NCBI GenBank assembly: GCA_015065175.1
Contig: SVQV01000011.1
Coordinates: 1 to 35,820 of the forward strand
Source of the DNA: Oscillospiraceae bacterium
Lineage (GTDB): Bacteria > Bacillota > Clostridia > Oscillospirales > CAG-272
Reading direction: 5' to 3'
DNA: 35,820 nucleotides
Shown: positions 25,236 through 33,655 of the stretch, in pieces
Numbering within the stretch: the first letter of the stretch is position 1
How the letters are laid out: each line of letters begins with the position of its first letter
Notes under the pieces: model-generated
Seen by the model: only the letters and a program-made list of their open reading frames with translations
Databases searched by the model: none
Told to the model about the DNA's origin: nothing
Program-made: the position numbers and the translations under genes

Positions 25236-25264
25236 TTGACAAAAAAGGCACTTTCTGCTATAAT
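25236..25264 (+). promoter_or_regulatory. Perfect consensus promoter of the 25301 operon
   Basis: TTGACA at 25236-25241, 17 bases, TATAAT at 25259-25264. The spacer also contains a CACTTT half-site, as in the divergent promoter, so the same regulator may act on both. GGGAG precedes the ATG at 25301. In 25094-25300 nothing beyond the two promoters was seen. Confidence 0.85.
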
Positions 25265-25300
25265 GAAACAAAGAAATCAGTATCTTCGGGAGAATGAAAG

Positions 25301-27481
25301 ATGGAACAAAATTATGATTTCAGACAACGCATGTGCGAGGTACACCGCCCCGCTATTTTTTGTGAGGAGGCATATCACACTTATGACGGTCTGCGCCTGG
25401 ACGACAGCTTTTCTGTTCTTATTTCCCCTTCGGCAGGAGAGGTCGCAAGGATAGCGGCAGAGGATTTTTGCGATTACCTTTTTGTATCGCACGGACTTAA
25501 GATTTCTGTTACTTCAGCTCATACGGGCGGAAGGTGTATCCGTTTTCTCAATTCCGAGCATGAAAAAAGACTTGCGCCTTCGGGAAAGGAAGAGCGTGCT
25601 TACCGCATCAATGTAACCGAGCAGGGCGTGGATATTTGCGCCAACAGCGAAAAGGGAATTTTTGCCGCTACGGTATATTTAGAAGAGCTGATGAGCGAAG
25701 CCGGGTGTCCTGCGCTTCCGTACGGAGATATTGACCGCAGACCGCTTTTCTCACCCCGTATGGTACATTCGGGCTATGAGATAGATGTTTTTCCCGATGA
25801 ATATCTGAACCGTATTGCGCATGACGGATATGATACACTCCTGGTATTTGTAAAGGGAGTCAACCTTTCCACACGAGGAGAATGTGACTTCAACGATATA
25901 TGTCGCCGTGCCGCACGTTACGGTCTTGATGTCTATGCATACAGCTATATAGTGAGCGAGAAAAATCCGCTCGACGAGGGGGCGGAGGAATATTACAGTA
26001 ATACCTACGGTGCGCTTTTCCGTTCCTGTCCCGGCTTCCGAGGCGTAGTTTTTGTCGGCGAGTCCTGTGAATTTCCTTCAAGGGATCCGCGTGTTATGCC
26101 TTGGCTGAGCCGATATAATCGCAATTCCGACGGTACTCTTCGCTCAAATCTGCCCAGCTCGGCAGGTTTCCCTGCGTCCGATTATCCCGATTGGCTTAAT
26201 TTTGTCAAGCGTATAATTCGCAAGGAAAGCCCCGATGCGGATATTATTTTCTGGACTTATAACTGGGGCTACCGCTCTGCGGAGGAACGTATTCCGCTTA
26301 TAGAAAATCTGCCGCTTGATGTTTCCTTACAAGCGACCTTTGAAATGTTTGAGACGTTGAAAACTCCCGAAAATGTCCATGAGTTTATTGCAGACTATTC
26401 GCTGTCTATTCCCGGACCGGGTGTGTATTTCCGCTCCGAAGCAGAGGCGGCGGCAAAACGCGGCCTGCGTCTTTACACTATGTCAAATACGGCAGGGCGC
26501 ACATGGGATCTCGGTATAGTTCCTTACATTCCCGCACCTGGTGTATGGTGTGAGCGTTACGATGCTCTTATTGATTGCCATGAGCGATACGGTCTTTCGG
26601 GGCTTATGGAATGTCACCATTACGGCGCATATCATTCCTTCATCTCGGAGCTTACCAAGGAGATGGGCTGGGCGCCGAGGCGTGATCCGAGTGAGCATCT
26701 TGCCGCAATAGGCGCACGTGAGTTCGGTAAAGAAAATGTAGCAAAGGCTCTTGAGGCGTGGAAGTATGCGTCAGAGGGAATCCGTCACTGTATGCCGACA
26801 GGAGAGGATCAATACGGGCCTTTGCGTGTCGGACCCGCTTATCCGTTTTTTACCAAGACCATCTGGCGTATGCCCTCTCTGCCGACTGCACACTTTGGCG
26901 GCGGAATATGCGTTACAAGCTACGGAGTATATCCACAGTGGCCTAAGCTCAAGGTCTTTGAGAATTACCGCAATGTGCTTTATGAGATTGAGGAATTCAC
27001 TAAGATGCGCGACTGCTACGATAAGGCGGCAGCCTTGTTTAAAGAGATAGCCGAGAGCCTTTCCAATCGTCGCCGCACCGAAGCGGGACGTCAAGCCGCT
27101 CTTCTTTACCTTATGGCACGTACAGCCGAGACGACAGTTAATGTCAAGCGTTTCACCATGCTTCGTGAGATGATTATGGAGCTTGCGGGAGAACAGCCGA
27201 GGGTTCTTATCGACAGCGATGAGTGGTTGTCCGAGGCTCTGAAGCTTTACGGTGTAGACGAGCTTACTCCGAGCCTTATGTATTCGCTTTGCGAGACAAT
27301 AGCTGACGAGGAGTGTGATAATGCCTTACGCACTATTCCTGCGGTGGAATATGACTCTGCACTCGGATATGAGCCAAGCATGGAATATATGTGCGACCGT
27401 GAGCATCTGCTCTGGAAGATAGAGCGCACGAAGGATGCATTGAGCGAGCTTGCAGAGGTTTTCTCTCGGTTAAACGGATAA
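25301..27481 (+). CDS. Glycoside hydrolase-like protein (GH20-related)
   Basis: A 726-residue protein with no signal peptide. Residues about 40-150 look like the GH20b-type alpha/beta domain that precedes many hexosaminidase and glucuronidase barrels (RIAAEDFCDYLF, AYRINVTEQGVDICANSEKG, FAATVYLEELM). The TIM-barrel part follows with GVVFVGESCEFPSRDPR (a glutamate in GES as a candidate catalytic residue), IIFWTYNWGYRS, LYTMSNTAGRTWD and GLSGLMECHHYGAYHSFISE. The C-terminal 200 residues are helical. I recall this family from gut clostridia and Paenibacillus as an unnamed hydrolase, so the substrate cannot be given. It leads an operon with the 27558 gene, 76 bases behind it. Confidence 0.7.
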   Translation: MEQNYDFRQRMCEVHRPAIFCEEAYHTYDGLRLDDSFSVLISPSAGEVARIAAEDFCDYLFVSHGLKISVTSAHTGGRCIRFLNSEHEKRLAPSGKEERAYRINVTEQGVDICANSEKGIFAATVYLEELMSEAGCPALPYGDIDRRPLFSPRMVHSGYEIDVFPDEYLNRIAHDGYDTLLVFVKGVNLSTRGECDFNDICRRAARYGLDVYAYSYIVSEKNPLDEGAEEYYSNTYGALFRSCPGFRGVVFVGESCEFPSRDPRVMPWLSRYNRNSDGTLRSNLPSSAGFPASDYPDWLNFVKRIIRKESPDADIIFWTYNWGYRSAEERIPLIENLPLDVSLQATFEMFETLKTPENVHEFIADYSLSIPGPGVYFRSEAEAAAKRGLRLYTMSNTAGRTWDLGIVPYIPAPGVWCERYDALIDCHERYGLSGLMECHHYGAYHSFISELTKEMGWAPRRDPSEHLAAIGAREFGKENVAKALEAWKYASEGIRHCMPTGEDQYGPLRVGPAYPFFTKTIWRMPSLPTAHFGGGICVTSYGVYPQWPKLKVFENYRNVLYEIEEFTKMRDCYDKAAALFKEIAESLSNRRRTEAGRQAALLYLMARTAETTVNVKRFTMLREMIMELAGEQPRVLIDSDEWLSEALKLYGVDELTPSLMYSLCETIADEECDNALRTIPAVEYDSALGYEPSMEYMCDREHLLWKIERTKDALSELAEVFSRLNG

Positions 27482-27557
27482 TCAGCAAAGAAAATCCGCA
27501 AGACGATATTCGAATACTTGAAGATATAAAAATTACAAGATCAAGGAGCAACAAATT

Positions 27558-29444
27558 ATGAATTATAAGCTTTTAAAAAGACCTGAGGGCGAAACCGCCA
27601 AATATGCCGCAGAGGAGCTGTTAAGATGCCTTTCGGCTATGGACGCATCTGTTTGCGAGGGCGAGGGCGGTATTGAGCTTTCACTTGTAATTCGCGAGAG
27701 CGATTTGAATAATGACAGAATAATGATTTCGGTGAAGGACGGCCGTGGAGAAATAGCCGCATCAAACGAGGGCGCACTTCTCATAGCCGTATACCGTTTC
27801 CTTTATGAGCTTGGCTGCCGTTGGACACATCCCGGCGAGGGTGGTGAGCATATCCCCGTGCGAAGCTTTGAAAAGGATATGCCTAATGTCGTTTTGGACG
27901 AGACCCCCTCATACAAGCACCGCGGTGTATGCATCGAGGGTGCAGTTTCTGAGGAGAATGCTCTTGAAATGATTGAATTTCTGCCTCGTGTAGGTATGAA
28001 TTCTTATTTTATACAGTTCTTCCGCCCTACCGTGTTCTTCCAGCGTTGGTATGAGCATTGGCAGAGCCTCACCTTGCCGAAAAAGACTCTTACTGCCGAG
28101 GATGTAGACGGTATCCGTGACCGACTTGTCGGTGAAATACACCGTAGAGGACTTCGCTATCACGCAGTAGGTCATGGGTGGACCTGCGTGCCCTTCGGCG
28201 TAGCAGGCGACGGCTGGCAGAAGGACGAGGATGAGAATTATCCCGAAGAGTATCTCAGCGCGATAGCCGAACTTGACGGCGAGCGTAAGCCCTGGAACGG
28301 TGTTACCTTGAACACTAACCTTTGCTATTCTCAGCCTGTGGTTCGCACTAAGATCGCGCAAGCGGTTGTCGATTATTGTCGTGAGCATTCGGGCATTTCC
28401 GCACTTCACCTATGGCTTGCCGACGGCTCAAACAATCAGTGCGAGTGTCCCGCCTGCCGCGATACACGCCCGTCGGATTATTATGTTATGCTTCTTAACG
28501 AGATAGACGAGCTTATGACAGCGCAGGGAATAGACACGAAGGTGGTTTTCCTTGCGTACGTAGATCTGCTTTGGGCACCCGAGCGTGAGACTATCAAAAA
28601 TCCCGATCGCTTTATTCTGATGTTCGCACCTATTACGCGTACCTATTCTAAAACGATACGTGAGAGCGTTGACGAGGAACGTGATTTCACCATGCTTCCG
28701 TTTGAACGCAACAAGCTCGTTTTCCCCCGTCCTGTAGGACAGAGCGTTACTTATCTGCGTGAATGGCAGAAGAACTTCTCGGGCGACGGCTTCATTTTTG
28801 ACTATCATCTTATGTGGGATCACGCAAAGGACGTAAGCTATATGGAGGCTTCCCGTACTTTGTTTGACGATATGAAAAATCTTGACCTTATCGGTCTTGA
28901 CGGTATGATAAGCTGCCAGCTTTCACGCTCGGCGTTCCCGACAGGTCTCCCTATCTACGGAATGGCTCGTGCGCTTTGGGATAAGCACGCAGATTTTGAT
29001 GCGACTGCCGACGAGTATTTTACCGCCGAATTCGGTAAGGACGGAGCGGATGTGCGCGCTTATCTTGAAGGCATAAGAGAAAGACTTTTGCCCGATTATA
29101 TTCGTCACCGTATTGGTACTCATGATTCTCATGTGGCAGAGCTTGCTTCGTCTGTGCCTGCTTTTGTTGAGGAGTTTTGCACTTCTCATCCCGAAATCAA
29201 GGAAAAGGCGACAGAGCCGTGGCGCACGCTTGCCGTACACGCCGAATATTGCGTTTTGCTCTCGCGTCTTGTAAAGGCGAGCGCAGAGGGAGCTTCCTGC
29301 GAAGAGGTGGCGAAAGAGCTTCACGTATATCTTTCCGAGCATGAGATGGAGGTACAGCACCGTATGGACCTCTGGAACACGATGTGTGTCGTAGTTCACG
29401 CGATTCGTTTGTCAAGCAAGCCCTTTCCTGAAAATCTTGACTGA
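27558..29444 (+). CDS. DUF4838-like / GH20-related glycan-active protein
   Basis: A 628-residue cytoplasmic protein. The N-terminal 100 residues form a GH20b- or GH67N-like domain (AKYAAEELLRCLSAM, GALLIAVYRFLYELGCRWTHPG). The barrel part has RGVCIEGAVSEENALEMIEF, GMNSYFIQFFRP and then LHLWLADGSNNQCECPAC around residue 290, the aspartate-plus-Cys motif typical of the DUF4838 group, followed by DYYVMLLNEIDELM. Members are found in polysaccharide loci and are believed to be glycosidases of the alpha-glucuronidase/hexosaminidase kind, but few have been assayed. AAGGAGC lies about nine bases before the ATG. It very likely works with the 25301 product on one substrate. Confidence 0.7.
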   Translation: MNYKLLKRPEGETAKYAAEELLRCLSAMDASVCEGEGGIELSLVIRESDLNNDRIMISVKDGRGEIAASNEGALLIAVYRFLYELGCRWTHPGEGGEHIPVRSFEKDMPNVVLDETPSYKHRGVCIEGAVSEENALEMIEFLPRVGMNSYFIQFFRPTVFFQRWYEHWQSLTLPKKTLTAEDVDGIRDRLVGEIHRRGLRYHAVGHGWTCVPFGVAGDGWQKDEDENYPEEYLSAIAELDGERKPWNGVTLNTNLCYSQPVVRTKIAQAVVDYCREHSGISALHLWLADGSNNQCECPACRDTRPSDYYVMLLNEIDELMTAQGIDTKVVFLAYVDLLWAPERETIKNPDRFILMFAPITRTYSKTIRESVDEERDFTMLPFERNKLVFPRPVGQSVTYLREWQKNFSGDGFIFDYHLMWDHAKDVSYMEASRTLFDDMKNLDLIGLDGMISCQLSRSAFPTGLPIYGMARALWDKHADFDATADEYFTAEFGKDGADVRAYLEGIRERLLPDYIRHRIGTHDSHVAELASSVPAFVEEFCTSHPEIKEKATEPWRTLAVHAEYCVLLSRLVKASAEGASCEEVAKELHVYLSEHEMEVQHRMDLWNTMCVVVHAIRLSSKPFPENLD

Positions 29445-29516
29445 AAATATTCTTAATAAATGTCAAGAAATGTGAGACAATACAATATATAATGTAGTAT
29501 TTTTTAGGAGATATTT

Positions 29517-30992
29517 ATGGAAAATAAAAAGAACGGCTTTGCCAGCGGTATAGGGTTTATCCTTTCTGCCGCAGGCTCGGCTGTAGGACTTGGAAATCTT
29601 TGGGGATTTCCCTATAAAACAGCGGCAAACGGTGGAGCCGCATTTGTCTTGATTTATATTATATGCGTTTTGTTTATAGGCTTTGTTACTATGCTTTGTG
29701 AGTTTCATATCGGACGCCGCTCAGCCGCAAACCCCGTAACAGCATATAAGAGAATAAATAAGAATATAGGCTGGTTTGGTCTTGTCGGTGTTCTTATTCC
29801 TACATTTATCATCTGTTATTATTCCGTGCTTGGCGGTTATACCGTTAAGTATACCTTGAACTCTTTCTCGGGCAACGCGGGACTTCTCGGCAGCTTTTCG
29901 ACAAATGTGGGCGAGGTCATTCTATTTACAGCTATCTTTATAGTCCTTGCGCTCGTTATCATTATGGGCGGAGTCAAGGACGGAATTGAGAAGATGTCTA
30001 AGGTGCTTATGCCTGTGCTGTTTCTTATTCTTCTGTCGGTAGCTGTATATTCGCTATGTCTTGGCGAGGGAGTAAGAGAGGGTCTTAACTTTTATCTTAA
30101 CCCCGACTTTTCAAATATAGGCTTTTCCGCTGTGCTTGCCGCTATGGGACAGGCGTTTTTCTCGCTCTCTCTCGGCATGGGAACTATGATATCCTACGGC
30201 TCGTACACCGGACGCGAGATAAATATTGTGAAATCCACAGCAATGATATGTATTTTTGATACATTTGTGGCGCTCCTTTCGGGACTTGCTATTTTCCCCG
30301 CCGTTGCGCACTTTGATCCCTCACTTCTTGAGAACGCACAGGGACTTACTCTTATGTTCAGCATTCTCCCTGAGGTCTTCAATTCTATGGGCGCTTTCGG
30401 TCAGATCATTTCTTTCCTTTTCTTTGCTATGGTAGTTATAGCGGCGCTTACATCTGTCGTATCGCTTGTTGAGGTTGCGACACAGTTTATTATTCAGCGC
30501 TTCAAGTCAGACCGTAAACGCTCTGCACTCGGAGTAGTTCTTGTTTGCTTTGCTGTTTCCATTCCTGTCGGAATGTCTCTCGGTCGTGTTGCTATTGCGG
30601 GAGAAAGAGGAATTTCTATCTTCGGTATGGACCTTCTCACCTTCTTTGACGAGGTGACTAATACGGTGCTTATGCCTGTATGCGCATTCTTTGCCTGCTT
30701 AGTTATCGGTTGGATAATCAAGCCGAAAAACGCCATGGCGGAAATAGAGGAGAGCGGTACACCGCTCGGCTTCCTTCGTAAGATATTCCCTATAATGGTG
30801 CGCTTCGTAACACCCTTGCTTATCATCGTTGTAGAGATAGGCGGTGTCGTTACAAAAATACGCGCAGGGCAGTGGTTTGTGGTTGTTGCCGCTTACGCAT
30901 TGCTTGCAATTGCCGCAGTCGCTTATTTCATTTTCTGCAAAAATGCTGAAACCGGTACAAATGCCGACGAGGAGCTTAAGACTGCCAAATAA
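29517..30992 (+). CDS. Neurotransmitter:sodium symporter (NSS) family transporter
   Basis: A 491-residue polytopic protein with 11-12 hydrophobic segments. FILSAAGSAVGLGNLWGFPY at residues about 12-31 is the unwound first helix that binds sodium and substrate in LeuT-type transporters; NGGAAFVLIY and CEFHIGRRSA follow as in bacterial members. FFSLSLGMGTMISYGSY carries the conserved sixth-helix segment. Bacterial NSS proteins take up amino acids such as tryptophan, tyrosine or leucine with sodium. The substrate cannot be told from the sequence. AGGAGA lies seven bases before the ATG, and a TATAAT at 29488 in the 72-base gap suggests its own promoter, though no good -35 is visible. A role in the neighbouring glycan genes is not evident. 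Confidence 0.92.
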   Translation: MENKKNGFASGIGFILSAAGSAVGLGNLWGFPYKTAANGGAAFVLIYIICVLFIGFVTMLCEFHIGRRSAANPVTAYKRINKNIGWFGLVGVLIPTFIICYYSVLGGYTVKYTLNSFSGNAGLLGSFSTNVGEVILFTAIFIVLALVIIMGGVKDGIEKMSKVLMPVLFLILLSVAVYSLCLGEGVREGLNFYLNPDFSNIGFSAVLAAMGQAFFSLSLGMGTMISYGSYTGREINIVKSTAMICIFDTFVALLSGLAIFPAVAHFDPSLLENAQGLTLMFSILPEVFNSMGAFGQIISFLFFAMVVIAALTSVVSLVEVATQFIIQRFKSDRKRSALGVVLVCFAVSIPVGMSLGRVAIAGERGISIFGMDLLTFFDEVTNTVLMPVCAFFACLVIGWIIKPKNAMAEIEESGTPLGFLRKIFPIMVRFVTPLLIIVVEIGGVVTKIRAGQWFVVVAAYALLAIAAVAYFIFCKNAETGTNADEELKTAK

Positions 30993-31024
30993 ATAAAAAA
31001 GGCTCTATTTAAGAAGCCTGAAAG

Positions 31025-31075
31025 AAAAGCGATCGTTCTTTACCGCAAAAGGTATTGAGCAATCGCTTTTTTGCT
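31025..31075. terminator. Terminator between NSS and AbrB-like genes
   Basis: AAAAGCGAT at 31025-31033 pairs with ATCGCTTTT at 31062-31070 followed by TT; the loop is long (28 bases). The A-run on the left would give T's on the minus strand, so it may also end the converging AbrB-like transcript. Confidence 0.75.
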
Positions 31076-31125
31076 ATGTTTTGTCATAAAAAAGAAAACA
31101 TGCGAATAGAATTGAGTTAAGAGCC

Positions 31126-31395
31126 TTACTCTTGTTCTTCATCCTTTTTTTCTGTCATAGCGCCTATTTTTTCACGGCAGGCGCGGCAGAGGTATTTTCC
31201 TTCAAAGGGCTGAAGGTCGTCCTTGCCCGAGCAGAATACGCAATAGGGAATGTATTTTTTCACAAGAATACCGTCCTCTGTAAAGAGAATTTCGACCTCG
31301 TCGCCGTTCTCGATAGAAAGGGACTTGCGCATCTCCTTGGGAACTACTATTCTTCCAAGCTCATCTATTTTTCTTACTATACCGAAGGTTCTCAT
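31126..31395 (-). CDS. AbrB/SpoVT-type transition-state regulator with Cys4 tail
   Basis: An 89-residue protein. Residues 1-50 are the swapped-hairpin AbrB DNA-binding domain (GIVRKIDELGRIVVPKEMRKSL, then GDEVEIL and GILVKKY). The tail has CVFC and CRAC separated by about 20 residues, a small zinc-knuckle-like unit. Such AbrB proteins with a Cys4 tail are common in clostridia and usually act as growth-phase or sporulation-timing regulators. The gene is divergent from spoIIIAA, with its promoter in the shared 144-base gap. AAGGAG stands a few bases before the ATG. Confidence 0.9.
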   Translation of the reverse strand: MRTFGIVRKIDELGRIVVPKEMRKSLSIENGDEVEILFTEDGILVKKYIPYCVFCSGKDDLQPFEGKYLCRACREKIGAMTEKKDEEQE

Positions 31396-31428
31396 ATATT
31401 TTTACTCCTTATAACCTTTATTTACTAA

Positions 31429-31457
31429 ATTATACCATATCCGTCTCGATAAGTCAA
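31429..31457 (-). promoter_or_regulatory. Sigma-A promoter of the AbrB-like gene
   Basis: On the minus strand TTGACT (31457-31452), 17 bases, TATAAT (31434-31429). The untranslated leader is short (about 30 bases). Confidence 0.8.
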
Positions 31458-31494
31458 CATTTTTTGTGAAAAAATGTAGAACATTGTAAAATAA

Positions 31495-31530
31495 AAAATA
31501 TTCTGAAGGTGTATATGCTCATATGTATTT
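31495..31530 (+). promoter_or_regulatory. Possible sigma-E-type promoter of the spoIIIA operon
   Basis: The spoIIIA operon is known to be read by sigma-E in Bacillus. AATATT near 31497 and CATATGTAT near 31520 loosely recall the sigma-E -35 and -10 boxes, but the spacing is about three bases longer than usual. Treat as a guess. Confidence 0.25.
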
Positions 31531-31539
31531 ATCCCACTC

Positions 31540-32460
31540 ATGCCGTTTGCGGAAGGATCCTCTGCTGATATGTTCTCTGAAAATACGGAAAATCTGTTTT
31601 TATGTCTGCCGCCTCAGATAGTGAGAGAGGTAAGACGGATATCCGAGAGCTATACCGACTTTGAAGAAAAGCTTTCCGAGATAAGAATACGCGCGGGACG
31701 GCTTTCCTCTGTAAGCTTAAGAGGCAGAGTGATACCCCTATCGGTATTTGTCACGGAAGAACAGATAAGAGACTCCTTGAAGCTTTTTTGCCGAGGCTCA
31801 GTCTATGCTTACAGTGAGTCGCTTAAAGAAGGGTATATTGCCTTTGAGGGCGGATATCGCGTCGGTGTTTCGGGCAGAGCGGTATACGAAAACGGAATTA
31901 TCTGCGGTGTGGGCGAGGTCTCCTCTCTTTGTGTGAGAATACCGCATAATATAAGAGGGGCAGCGGATATAGTCATAGAGACCTTTGAGCGTCTTGAATT
32001 CAGGCAGGGGATACTTATATATTCTCAACCCGGTAATGGAAAGACGACGATGTTAAGAGACTGCGCGTTACAGCTATCATCGGGAAAATATCATAAAACG
32101 GTCGCGCTGATAGACACGAGAGAGGAGCTGTCGGGGAGCTTTATCGGACGCGAATGCGCTATCGACGTTTTAAAGGGATATCCGAAGGCGGCGGGAATAG
32201 AGATAGCCACCCGCACGCTTTCTCCCGATGTTATCATATGCGACGAAATAGGGGGATATGAGGAGGCGCTTTCTATTTTAGAGACGCAGAGCTGCGGAGT
32301 GCCTCTTATAGCTTCGGCGCACGGAGGAAGCCTTTCGGAGATATTTTCGCGCGGCTCTGTAAAAATTCTCGCCGAAAACGGAGTTTTCGGTGCTTACATA
32401 TATGTGAAGCGGGAAAACGAAAATAAATATACCTATACTGTGAATTACTCTGAAATTTAA
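31540..32460 (+). CDS. spoIIIAA: Stage III sporulation protein AA (ATPase)
   Basis: Up to 306 residues. ATG 31540 has no ribosome site; ATG 31570 (MFSENTENLF) has GGAAGGA about a dozen bases upstream and may be the real start. The protein shows the SpoIIIAA pattern: EIRIRAGRLSSVSLRG, GYRVGVSGRAV, a Walker A SQPGNGKTTMLRD near 162-174 from the first ATG, LIDTREELSG, PDVIICDEIGG (Walker B) and ASAHGGSLSEIF. In Bacillus it is the ATPase of the SpoIIIA-SpoIIQ channel that joins mother cell and forespore. It heads the operon spoIIIAA-AG read from here to the right edge. Confidence 0.95.
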   Translation: MPFAEGSSADMFSENTENLFLCLPPQIVREVRRISESYTDFEEKLSEIRIRAGRLSSVSLRGRVIPLSVFVTEEQIRDSLKLFCRGSVYAYSESLKEGYIAFEGGYRVGVSGRAVYENGIICGVGEVSSLCVRIPHNIRGAADIVIETFERLEFRQGILIYSQPGNGKTTMLRDCALQLSSGKYHKTVALIDTREELSGSFIGRECAIDVLKGYPKAAGIEIATRTLSPDVIICDEIGGYEEALSILETQSCGVPLIASAHGGSLSEIFSRGSVKILAENGVFGAYIYVKRENENKYTYTVNYSEI

Positions 32461-32477
32461 ATATCGGGGGTATAATT

Positions 32478-32963
32478 ATGCTGCTTAAAGGGTGCGGTTC
32501 TTTGACACTTTTGATTTTAACTCTTTATCTGTGCTATCAGGCAAGCTCTATGGAGAAAAGACGTGTAAGGCAGACAGAAGGGTTTTTGCTCCTCTTACGT
32601 CACATAAAGGCTCAGATATCATGCTTTTGCACACCTGTGCGCGATATTTTTTTCTCGTTTGAGAATGAGGCGCTCGAAAGGTCGGGCTTTCTTTGCGAGG
32701 CAAAAAAATGCGACTTTGTTTCGGCTCTGAATTTATGCAGAGACAAAATATATCTTGACACCGAGGAAATAAATTTACTGCTCGCTTTTGGCGAGGAATT
32801 GGGAAAAAGCTACAGGGAGGAACAGATAGAAAACTGTGATTATTACATAGGGGAGCTTGAAGGGCTATATAGCAAGCGCAGAGAGGAGCAACCGAAAAAG
32901 ACCCGTCTTTACCGCTCGCTTGTACTAAGCTGCGGTCTTATGATAATTATAGTTTTTCTTTAA
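32478..32963 (+). CDS. spoIIIAB: Stage III sporulation protein AB
   Basis: A 161-residue protein, near the usual 170. An N-terminal membrane helix (LTLLILTLYLCYQASSM), a helical middle with EGFLLLLRHIKAQISCFCTPVRDIF, and a C-terminal helix (LYRSLVLSCGLMIIIVFL) match SpoIIIAB, a GspF-like membrane component of the SpoIIIA complex. AFGEELGKS is the conserved piece. It follows spoIIIAA by 17 bases. After it comes an unusual 99-base gap with a GC-rich hairpin. Confidence 0.88.
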   Translation: MLLKGCGSLTLLILTLYLCYQASSMEKRRVRQTEGFLLLLRHIKAQISCFCTPVRDIFFSFENEALERSGFLCEAKKCDFVSALNLCRDKIYLDTEEINLLLAFGEELGKSYREEQIENCDYYIGELEGLYSKRREEQPKKTRLYRSLVLSCGLMIIIVFL

Positions 32964-32993
32964 TTTTATACAGTACAGAGTAGTTCACGAGGG

Positions 32994-33010
32994 GGGCGCG
33001 CTGCGCGCCC
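32994..33010 (+). repeat. GC-rich hairpin between spoIIIAB and spoIIIAC
   Basis: GGGCGCG at 32994-33000 pairs with CGCGCCC at 33004-33010 across a CTG loop, within an otherwise A/T-rich gap. No T-run follows, so it is not a standard terminator. It may be a small mobile palindrome or an RNA element tuning the amounts of the downstream proteins. Confidence 0.75.
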
Positions 33011-33062
33011 TATAAAATAAAGCAAAAATAAGACAAGTTTGAGGACAGGGAGAGGGACGAGA

Positions 33063-33257
33063 ATGGAAGTAGGACTTATTTTGAAGGTTGCGGGCGTTGG
33101 AATGCTTATCGCCGTATCTCATCAGATATTATCAAAATCGGGTAGAGACGAGCAGGCTATGCTTCTCTCACTTTGCGGTATAATTATCGTGCTTATTCTT
33201 TTAGTGCAGGAGCTGGGAACGCTTTATGACACCATAAGGGATGTGTTCGGGCTTTAA
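33063..33257 (+). CDS. spoIIIAC: Stage III sporulation protein AC
   Basis: I choose ATG 33063 (MEVGLILKVAGVGM) behind GGGAGAGGGA; the frame also opens 8 codons earlier. This gives 64 residues with two membrane helices, the normal SpoIIIAC size and pattern (VGMLIAVSHQILSKSGRDEQAML, then SLCGIIIVLILLV). It is a small membrane part of the SpoIIIA channel complex. The stop TAA overlaps the next ATG (TAATG), so spoIIIAD is coupled to it. Confidence 0.93.
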   Translation: MEVGLILKVAGVGMLIAVSHQILSKSGRDEQAMLLSLCGIIIVLILLVQELGTLYDTIRDVFGL

Positions 33258-33640
33258 TGGAAATATACAGACTTTGCGGAATGGCGCTTGTTGCCGCTCT
33301 TTGCGCTATGATAGTCAAGGAGTGCGGCGGAAAAATGTCTGTGCTTGTGGGTGTTATCGGCGGTCTTGTCATATTCTTCTATGCGCTTGTGTCATTTTCC
33401 GAGACGTTTTCGCTTCTCGGTGAATTTACGTATGCGGAGAGTCTTTCTCCGTATGTCAGCACAATAATGAAAATATTGGCAGTCGGCTACTGCGTGAGCC
33501 TTACATCAGAGACATGTCGGGAGCTGGGAGAGGCGGGAATAGCTTCAAAGCTTGAAATTTTAGGAAAGGCAGAAGTGCTTCTTCTGTGCCTGCCCGAGAT
33601 GAAAAAGATAATTGAGCTGGCGATTTCTATTGCCGAATGA
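33257..33640 (+). CDS. spoIIIAD: Stage III sporulation protein AD
   Basis: A 127-residue membrane protein of usual length. Helices at about 5-20 (LCGMALVAALCAMIV) and 28-50 (VLVGVIGGLVIFFYALVSF), then SPYVSTIMKILAVGYCVSLTSETCRELGEAGIASKLE and KAEVLLLCLPEMKKIIELA: the conserved SpoIIIAD pattern with its SETCRELGE segment. Coupled to spoIIIAC by a one-base overlap. Confidence 0.93.
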   Translation: MEIYRLCGMALVAALCAMIVKECGGKMSVLVGVIGGLVIFFYALVSFSETFSLLGEFTYAESLSPYVSTIMKILAVGYCVSLTSETCRELGEAGIASKLEILGKAEVLLLCLPEMKKIIELAISIAE

Positions 33641-33655
33641 GGAACAGATAAGCAG

